13,064 nt of DNA. It comes from Streptomyces albus subsp. albus. Its GTDB lineage: Bacteria; Actinomycetota; Actinomycetes; Streptomycetales; Streptomycetaceae. Below, piece by piece: positions 9,901 through 13,064 of the stretch; position 1 is the stretch's first letter; the number at the start of each line of letters is the position of its first letter. A program made the position numbers and the translations under genes. The notes under the pieces were generated by a model. It saw only the letters and a list, made by a program, of their open reading frames with translations, was not told the DNA's origin and did no database searches. The DNA is taken from contig NZ_JODR01000055.1 in NCBI RefSeq assembly GCF_000725885.1, positions 1-13,064 of the forward strand, given 5' to 3'.

Positions 9901-12900
9901 AGCCGATGAACACACCCGTACGCGTGCCGCGCATGGCGGACGGGTCGATCCCGGCGTGCTCGAAGGCCGCCCAGGACGCTTCCAGCAGCAGCCGCTGCTG
10001 CGGGTCGGTCGCCAGGGCCTCGCGCGGGCTCATCTCGAAGAAGCCCGCGTCGAACTCGGCCGCGTCGTGGACGAAGCCGCCCTCGCGGACACCGCCGACG
10101 GCGGGCGGCCAGTCGCGGTCGGACGGCAGCGGCGACAGCGCGTCGGTGCCGTCGGCGAGCAGCGTCCAGAACTCCTCGGGCGAGCGCACCCCGCCGGGGA
10201 ACCGGCAGCTCATGCCGACGATGGCGATCGGCTCGTCGGTACCCGCGCCGCCTGCCGCGGGCGTGTCCGGCGCGGCGCTGTCGTCACCGCACAGCTCCGT
10301 GCGGAGGAAGGCGGCCAGCAGGCGCGGCCGGGCGTGGTCGAAGACCAGCGTGCTGGGCAGCCGCAGGCCGGTCGCCGCGCTCAGCCGGTTGCGCAGTTCG
10401 ACGGCGGTGAGCGAGTCGAAGCCGAGGTCGCGGAACGCGCGTTCCTGTTCGACGGCGTCGCCGCCCCGGTGGCCGAGGACCGCCGCGGCGTGGGCGCGTA
10501 CGAGGTCCAGCAGTTCGCGCTGCTGCTCCGCCGGCGTACGGCCGGCCAGCCGACGGCGCAGATCGCCGCCGGCCGAGCCCTGCCCCGTGTCGGCGGGTGA
10601 GCTCGCGAGGGCCGCACCGGCCTCGGGCAGGTCGTCGAGCAGGGGCCGGTGACGCGCCGCCGCGAACGCCGGGGCGAACCGCTCCCAGTCCACGTCGGCG
10701 AGCACGGTGGCCGTCTCGTCGCGCTCGACGGCGCCGCGCAGCGCGGTGAGGGCCAGCGCGGGCGGCATCGGGCGGATGCCCTGGGCGCCCAGCTGGCGGG
10801 CCATGCCCGCGTCGGACGCCATGCCGGTGCCGCCCCACGCGCCCCAGGCCACCGAGGTGGCGACACGTCCGCGCGAGCGCCTGAGCTGCGCCAGCGCCTC
10901 CAGGTAGGCGTTGGCCGCCGCGTAGGCCGACTGCATACCGCTGCCCCACACGGCCGCACCGGAGGAGAACAGCACGAACGCGTCGAGAGGCCGGTCCCCG
11001 AGCAGTTCGTCGAGGTGCGCGGCGCCGAGCACCTTCGCCGCCATGACGTCGGCCAGGTGCGCCGGCTCGTGCCCGGCGAGCGGCGCGTACTCGCCGACTC
11101 CCGCGGCGTGCGCCACCACGGTCAGCGGATGCTCCTCCGGCACCTGCCCGAGCACCTCGGCGAGGGCCGCACGGTCGGCGACGTCACAGGCGGCGAGGGT
11201 GACACCGACGCCCTGCGCGGCCAGTTCGTCGCGCAGCTCCGCAGCTCCGGGCGCGTCGGCCCCGCGTCGGCTGGTCAGCACCAGGTGGCCGATGCCCTCC
11301 TTCGCGAGCCACCGGACGAGTTCCGCGCCGATGCCGCCGGTCCCGCCGGTGATCAGTGCCGTGCCGTGCGGCTGCCAGGGGCGGGTGCGTCCACTGCCGG
11401 GTGCCGCGTGTACCAGCCGTGCGACGAAGCAGCCGGACGCGCGCAGCGCTATCTGGTCCTCGCTGCCGTCGGCCAGCGCGGCGGCGAGCCGCTGCCCGCC
11501 GCGCGCGTCGAGGACTTCGGGCAGGTCGAGCAGCCCGCCCCAGCGTTCCGGGTGCTCCAGTCCGACGACCCGGCCCAGCCCCCAGAGCGCCGCCTGGGCC
11601 GCACTGCGCAGCGGATCCGAGGGACCGATGCCGACAGCCCCCCGGGTGGCCAGCCACACGGGTGCGGTGCACGAGACGTCACCGAGCGCCTGCACCAGGG
11701 CGACCGTGGCCGCGAGCCCGGACGGCACGCCGGGCAGATCCAGATGCGGACGCTCGTCGAACGCGAGCAGCGACAGCACACCCGTCGGCTGCGGTACGAC
11801 CTCGCGCAGCCGTTCGGCGACGGCCTGACGGTCACCCAGGTCGTCGGAGAGCACGAGCGTGCGCACGTCGGCTCCGTGTGCGCCGAGGGCGTCGACGACC
11901 GCGCCGGTCTGTTCCGTGTCCGACGCGGCGGCGGACCGGACGACCAACCACGTCCCGGTCAGTGCGGGCGGTGCGTCGCCGGTAGGCCGCCACGGGCGCC
12001 ATGTCACCTCGTAGCGCCACGCGTCGGTGGTGTCCTCCTCGCGTTGCTTCCTGCGCCAGTCGGCCAGCGCGGGCAGCAACGGGTCGAGCACGGCGACGTC
12101 GGTACCCAGCGTGTCGGCCAGCGTCTCAGCGTCCGCCCGCTCCACGGCCGACCAGAACGCGCCGTCGGCAGTCCCGTCCGGCTCCGCCGAGGCCGCCCGG
12201 GGCCGGTAGTCCGGCCAGTAGTGCCGGCGTTGGAAGGGGTAGGTGGGCAGATCGACGGTGCGGGGGCGAGCGTCTGCGAACAGGGCCGTCCAGTCGACCT
12301 CGACACCGCGTACCCACAACTCGGCCGCGCTCGCCAGGAACCGGTCCAGCCCACCCTCGTCACGCCGCAGCGAACCAGCAACCACGACACCCTCGGTGCC
12401 ATCGGTCACCTCCTGCACGGCGGTCGTCATCACCGGATGGGAGGAGACCTCCACGAACGTGCCGAAGCCCTCCGCGGCCAGCTTCTCCACCGCCTCGGCG
12501 AACCGCACCCGCGAGCGCAGATTCATGAACCAATAACCACTGTCCATCTGCGAACCGTCGGTGAACTCCCCCGTCACCGTGGACAGCACCGGAACCTGGC
12601 CGGCGCGCGGGCTGATGCCCTCCAAAGCAGCAGCTAGATCGTCCTTCAAAGCGTCCATGGCCGGGGAGTGGGAGGCATAGTCCACCGCGATCCGGCGCGC
12701 CCGCACCCCCAGCCGCTCACACTCGGCCACCACCTCACCAACCGCCTCCGCCTCACCGGAGACCACCACCTGCGAGGCACTGTTGACCGCAGCCACCCAC
12801 ACCCGACCAGACCACCCCGCCAGCAACTCCTCAACCCGCCCGACCGGAGCGGCGACCGACGCCATACCACCCGAACCGGACAACCGCGCAATCGCCCGGC

Positions 12901-13064
12901 TACGCAGACACACCACCCGCGCCGCATCCTCCAACGACAGCGCCCCCGCCACACACGCCGCAGCAATCTCACCCTGCGAATGCCCCACCACAGCCGCCGG
13001 CTCCACCCCGTACGACCGCCACAACTCGGCCAGCGACACCATCACCGCGAACGACACAGGCTGC
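956..13064 (-). CDS. Modular type I polyketide synthase, three modules visible, 5' end outside the window
   Basis: This is one continuous reading frame of about 4,035 codons, open at the right edge and ending at TGA 958-956. The domain order is partial AT, KR, ACP; KS, AT, KR, ACP; KS, AT, KR, ACP; C-terminal docking tail. It is a cis-AT assembly-line enzyme: each module adds one extender unit and reduces the beta-keto group to a hydroxyl. The first visible codons encode QPVSFAVMVSLAELW, the middle of an AT, so no start lies in the window. The GTG at 13057 is internal. At least one KS and probably an N-terminal docking domain lie upstream. All catalytic residues I checked are present in the two KS, three AT, three KR and three ACP domains. 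No DH, ER, MT or TE was found. I saw no in-frame TTA codon by eye, so this part shows no direct bldA dependence. Product family unknown. Confidence 0.97.
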   Translation of the reverse strand, partial: QPVSFAVMVSLAELWRSYGVEPAAVVGHSQGEIAAACVAGALSLEDAARVVCLRSRAIARLSGSGGMASVAAPVGRVEELLAGWSGRVWVAAVNSASQVVVSGEAEAVGEVVAECERLGVRARRIAVDYASHSPAMDALKDDLAAALEGISPRAGQVPVLSTVTGEFTDGSQMDSGYWFMNLRSRVRFAEAVEKLAAEGFGTFVEVSSHPVMTTAVQEVTDGTEGVVVAGSLRRDEGGLDRFLASAAELWVRGVEVDWTALFADARPRTVDLPTYPFQRRHYWPDYRPRAASAEPDGTADGAFWSAVERADAETLADTLGTDVAVLDPLLPALADWRRKQREEDTTDAWRYEVTWRPWRPTGDAPPALTGTWLVVRSAAASDTEQTGAVVDALGAHGADVRTLVLSDDLGDRQAVAERLREVVPQPTGVLSLLAFDERPHLDLPGVPSGLAATVALVQALGDVSCTAPVWLATRGAVGIGPSDPLRSAAQAALWGLGRVVGLEHPERWGGLLDLPEVLDARGGQRLAAALADGSEDQIALRASGCFVARLVHAAPGSGRTRPWQPHGTALITGGTGGIGAELVRWLAKEGIGHLVLTSRRGADAPGAAELRDELAAQGVGVTLAACDVADRAALAEVLGQVPEEHPLTVVAHAAGVGEYAPLAGHEPAHLADVMAAKVLGAAHLDELLGDRPLDAFVLFSSGAAVWGSGMQSAYAAANAYLEALAQLRRSRGRVATSVAWGAWGGTGMASDAGMARQLGAQGIRPMPPALALTALRGAVERDETATVLADVDWERFAPAFAAARHRPLLDDLPEAGAALASSPADTGQGSAGGDLRRRLAGRTPAEQQRELLDLVRAHAAAVLGHRGGDAVEQERAFRDLGFDSLTAVELRNRLSAATGLRLPSTLVFDHARPRLLAAFLRTELCGDDSAAPDTPAAGGAGTDEPIAIVGMSCRFPGGVRSPEEFWTLLADGTDALSPLPSDRDWPPAVGGVREGGFVHDAAEFDAGFFEMSPREALATDPQQRLLLEASWAAFEHAGIDPSAMRGTRTGVFIGCNSMGYASGLTSVPEEVQGHLLIGNATAVVSGRVAYSLGLEGPAVTLDTACSSSLVALHLAAQSLRSGESAMALAGGVAVLVTPDSFTEFSRQGGLAADGRCKAFSDEADGTGWGEGVGLLVLERLSDARRNGHEVLAVVRGTATNQDGASNGLSAPSGPAQQRVIRQALANAGLTASDVDAVEAHGTGTTLGDPVEAHALLATYGQDRPEDRPLWMGSVKSNIGHTQAAAGVAGVIKMVLALRHGTLPRTLHAGTRSTKIDWSSGTAELLTEAREWPRGERPRRAGVSAFGISGTNAHAILEEAPAPPAGQAGDPEAGTVAARDVVLPVVPWVVSAKSHDALAAQAGQVASRTAGLDPVDVAMSLATTRASLEHRAVVLDAGTDGLRARLAGLAAGEPGPDVVTRVAREGLTGFVFSGQGGQRLGMGRELAETFPVFADALDEVCAHFDGLLDRPLRDVMFTDGEALGQTGWAQPALFAVEVALFRLVESWGVKPDYLVGHSVGELAAAHVSGVLSLADACKLVAARARLMQALPEGGAMWAVRATVDEVTPLLVEGVSVAAVNAPGQVVLSGTREAVETVAAGLGGRKGRWLETSHAFHSALMEPMLQEFTEAARDVAHGAARIPILSTATGEPVTEFTASYWADQVRGTVRFADAITRLKALGVARFVELGPDGSLLGAIGETCEHALAVSLLRRDKPEPVTAVAALAQLWADGAEADWAAFYAPTGARTVTLPTYAFQRRRYWLGNGPSGAGDRWRYQVAWRPFTHGDGRLSGNWLLLTPETDDGDVAALTEALRARGARPEPVAVAPGTDRAELAEALGGYADVAGVVCLPTLSAGPAQAASGWLADVVRALGDAAVPAPLWCVTSGAVRAGDNDPAPVAELAAVWGLGRVAALEHPDRWGGLVDLPARPTARDAARLAGLLAAAPDEVEVAIRSTGTFARRLAPGTRAPGAAGDWPLGGTVLVTGGTGALGGHVARWLTARGARHLVLVGRRGPDAPGAAELQEELTAAGTRVTLAACDVADRAALTALIDGLDTDGVHIDAVVHAAGVVDDALLHTMSRRQLADGWAAKATAAAHLHEVLGGRNLSAFVLFSSLAGTLGAVGQAGYAAANAYLDALAETRHHAGLPALSVAWGPWAGDGMAGTDDLAERMRHTGLVPMDAEPALAALERALGGAAPCTVISDIDRERITTAHRGPFLAELAAPETAFAGQGPAASAASGTVPRLRREVLALPAEARHAALLDAVCGEAAAVLGHATGEPVEPQAAFSVLGFNSLLALDLRGRLGALTGLDLPATLVWDHPDADTLARHLLRELAGDEGTSGPHDDALLPAPGGARDDDEPIAVVSMSCRFPGGLSSPEDLWRLLGDGADALSPFPEDRGWDTASLHHPDPAHEGTTYARESGFLQGVADFDADLFGINPREALAMDPQQRLLLECSWEAFERAGIDPKSVRGSRIGVFAGTNGQDYPAALHESGENVAGYVATGSSASVFSGRISYTFGLEGPAMTVDTACSASLVALHLACQALRAGECSAALVGGASVMSTPGALVEFSRQRALSPDGRCKAFSDSADGTGWGEGAGVVMVERLSDARRNGHPVLAVIRGTAVNQDGASNGLSAPSGPAQQRVIRQALAAAGLAPQDVDAVEAHGTGTTLGDPIEAQALLATYGQDRPEDRPLWLGSVKSNIGHTQAAAGVAGLIKMVLALRHATLPKTLHVTTPTSHVDWNGVRGGGVRLLTEERAWPDPGRPRRAGVSAFGVSGTNAHAILEQAPAPSEESGNHPQEPAPGARDTAQRPAPFTGAVLWTLSGKTPQALTAQATRLLTTVTGPDAPSAADVAWSLVTSRAALDLRAAVIGTDPGELVTGLTALADGREAAGVVTGAAGPPGRTVFVFPGQGAQWPGMATALADASPVFAAKLAECEEALAEFADWSLGDVLRGSPGAPDHERVDVVQPALFAVMVSLAELWQSCGVRPHAVIGHSQGEIAAACVSGALSLRDAARVVALRSRALRALAGSGGMASVMLAPEQAGDLIAGHDGRLSVAAVNGPASVVVSGDVDALDELLARCAADGVRARRVPVDYASHSAHVDRILDDLRTALGPVRPQAPATPMLSTVTGEWIEAGELDADYWFRNLRRPVLLDPAVRTLAGQGHRSFLEMSPHPVLTVPVHETLHDRAEPATVPGRIFVGGSLRRDDGGPRRFATSLAEAYVSGMDVDWDAVFAGSGATRVDLPTYPFQHRRYWPRPTTATTAAAGAEPADGAFWTAVEQQDVTGLADTLGIGADALTEVLPHLSAWRRTRRSAAELDAWRHRVVWRPLAQQPTRLSGSWLLLTPQTPDASGTGHVEWCGAVGRALAAPGVDLRTVSIDPATATRDSLTELLREQAPRGTVRGILSLLGTDTRPHPAHPEVPAGVAATLQLAQALADTDGDAPLWLLTRAAELVTSADRLAATAQRQIWGMGRVIGLEQADRWGGLLDLPAQFTEPDAERFRQALAGSGDEDQIALRRQGLFVRRLVPAPLGDTPPVRRFRARDTALITGGTGGLGAHIARWLAAAGAEHLVLTSRRGPDAPGAGELREELTALGAKVTISACDVSDRAALAALLAALRDDGRRLRTVVHAAGVVQATPLGDMSLAECAGVIAAKVRGAAHLDELVDEFFDEADLDAFVLFSSNAGVWGSGGQAAYAAANAALDALAQSRRERGRTATSVAWGAWGGSGMAADPAAEEQLRRRGVITMPPERALAALGQALEHDETVLTVADVDWARFATGFTAARPRPLLDELPAVRQALADTGPREAAQGGTEPGERLRGMPAAERDAALLDLVRSAVAAVLGHTGIEAVDVNRPFKDLGFDSLTSVELRNRLTSATGLNLPATLVFDHPTPLDLTGRLRTGFAGEESAQLPPEQAVLQELDKLEAGISALSPDHDLEAVQARLRSLMSALGDRQSADGDMPVTRKLETATDDELFEFIHREFGKSS
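959..1204 (-). other. C-terminal PKS docking domain
   Basis: About 82 residues follow the last ACP. There are two amphipathic helices (around EQAVLQELDKLEAGI and LEAVQARLRSLMSAL), a short spacer, and a terminal acidic helix DDELFEFIHREFG ending KSS. This is the layout of class 1a C-terminal docking domains in actinobacterial cis-AT PKSs. There, the first helices dimerize and the last helix binds the N-terminal coiled coil of the next PKS protein. The gene just downstream begins with a matching coiled coil, so the pair probably sets the order of chain transfer. The segment contains a CTA Leu codon (in SLMSAL, near 1080), which is rare at this GC content. Confidence 0.88.
1904..1939 (-). repeat. 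Three 12-bp tandem units in the module C KR (DELV-DEFF-DEAD)
   Basis: The coding strand has three consecutive 12-bp units, each starting GACGA(A/G) and encoding DELV, DEFF and DEAD. They lie just before the LDAFVLFSS strand of the KR. They make this loop four residues longer than in module A, where DELLGDRPLDAF is found. The first two units include an 18-bp perfect palindrome at 1919-1936. Replication slippage is the simplest explanation. Confidence 0.7.
4571..5869 (-). repeat. KS-coding direct repeat (copies at 4571-5869, 8982-10237 and 1-808)
   Basis: The KS-coding segments of modules B and C and of the next protein are long imperfect direct repeats. For example, 4916-4951 and 9317-9352 are identical over 36 bp, covering the HGTGT motif and its surroundings. 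This is typical of paralogous PKS modules and offers substrate for homologous recombination or gene conversion. Confidence 0.85.
5931..10237 (-). other. PKS module B: KS, malonyl AT, B1-type KR, ACP with GFNSL
   Basis: The KS (about 8982-10237) starts at DEPIAIVGM. It has the DTACSSS Cys at 9751-9749, the AHGTGT His at 9346-9344 and the NIGHT His at 9226-9224. The AT (7658-8676) has GHSVGE (Ser 8395-8393) and HAFH (8110-8099), the malonyl-CoA signature. LPTYAFQRRRYW then leads almost directly into the KR structural half, with no DH and no dimerization element. The KR (6278-7633) has TGGTGALG at 6994-6971, VDD at 6736-6728 and the catalytic Tyr at 6565-6563. The VDD motif, and Val rather than Pro five residues before the Tyr, point to B1, giving a D-hydroxyl. 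The ACP (5931-6175) keeps the attachment Ser (6064-6062), but the usual Asp before it is Asn (6067-6065). This module looks like a different lineage from A and C. Confidence 0.93.
7030..7066. repeat. Perfect 17-bp inverted repeat with 3-nt loop inside the module B KR
   Basis: The arms at 7030-7046 and 7050-7066 are perfectly complementary around a GTG loop (7047-7049, plus strand). The element contains four GGCGCC hexamers (7031, 7038, 7053, 7060) and one CCCGGG. It falls in the linker between the structural and catalytic halves of the KR. There it encodes RRLAPGTRAPGAA in frame, so the reading frame is undisturbed. The equivalent linkers of modules A and C do not show it. Confidence 0.9.
10290..13064 (-). 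other. PKS module A (partial): methylmalonyl AT, A1-type KR, ACP
   Basis: The AT (12214-13064, N-terminus off the edge) has GHSQGE with its catalytic Ser at 12979-12977 and YASH at 12679-12668. This pair marks methylmalonyl-CoA specificity. The AT closes with LPTYPFQRRHYW. A helical dimerization element (12032-12166, beginning DGAFW) follows where a DH would otherwise sit. The KR (about 10624-12030, structural plus catalytic halves) has TGGTGGIG at 11350-11327 and the catalytic Tyr at 10924-10922. It has no LDD-like motif after HAAGV. It has Trp eight residues before the Tyr (10948-10946) and Gln, not His, three before it. By the usual fingerprint rules this is an A1 KR, giving an L-hydroxyl without methyl epimerization. 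The ACP (10290-10520) has GFDSLT with the phosphopantetheine Ser at 10414-10412. The KS lies beyond the right edge. Confidence 0.92.

Noticed and set aside
6716..12637. Further long plus-strand frames (6716-8788, 8882-10600, 10649-12637)
   Set aside because: They lie fully antisense to conserved KS, AT, KR and ACP coding sequence, have the same low-complexity composition, and show no credible start region or domain.
13055..13057. Start codon of the large PKS at GTG 13057
   Set aside because: The frame stays open to the window edge and the preceding codons (Gln-Pro) continue the AT consensus QPV-FAVMVSLAELW, so the GTG is an internal Val in the middle of an AT.

Overview
The window is an interior slice of a type I modular polyketide synthase (PKS) locus, read entirely on the minus strand. 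Base composition is very GC-rich and codons strongly favour G or C in the third position. Together with the multimodular cis-AT architecture, this points to an actinomycete, most likely Streptomyces or a close relative (inference). I cannot name the natural product or assign gene symbols.

Layout, right to left (direction of transcription): (1) A giant PKS gene enters at 13064 and ends at a TGA at 956-958. Its start lies outside the window. It carries the C-terminal part of one module (AT-KR-ACP, with the KS and the AT N-terminus off the edge), two complete KS-AT-KR-ACP modules, and a C-terminal docking domain. (2) A 54-nt spacer (902-955) holds an 11-bp perfect inverted repeat whose 3' arm contains the only good Shine-Dalgarno sequence. 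(3) A second PKS gene starts at GTG 901 with a coiled-coil docking domain followed by a KS, and runs off the left edge. Nothing else is encoded: there is no DH, ER, methyltransferase, thioesterase, regulator, transporter, RNA gene or mobile element.

How it works together: the AT motifs predict methylmalonyl, malonyl and methylmalonyl extender units in that order. All three KRs keep the NADPH-binding and K/S/Y/N residues and are predicted as A1, B1 and A1. Without DH or ER, each module should leave a hydroxyl, so the chain handed over at the junction should end as a 3,5,7-trihydroxy-2,6-dimethyl acyl thioester. The docking pair at the junction suggests transfer from the last ACP of the first protein to the first KS of the second.

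This is not a new class of system. The points worth a second look are: the SD-sequestering hairpin between the two genes; a 17-bp-arm palindrome inside the middle-module KR; a middle module that differs from its neighbours in several ways (no dimerization element, malonyl AT, B1 KR, ACP with GFNSL instead of GFDSL); a 3x12-bp tandem expansion in the last KR; and abrupt changes in third-position base use that suggest mosaic ancestry.
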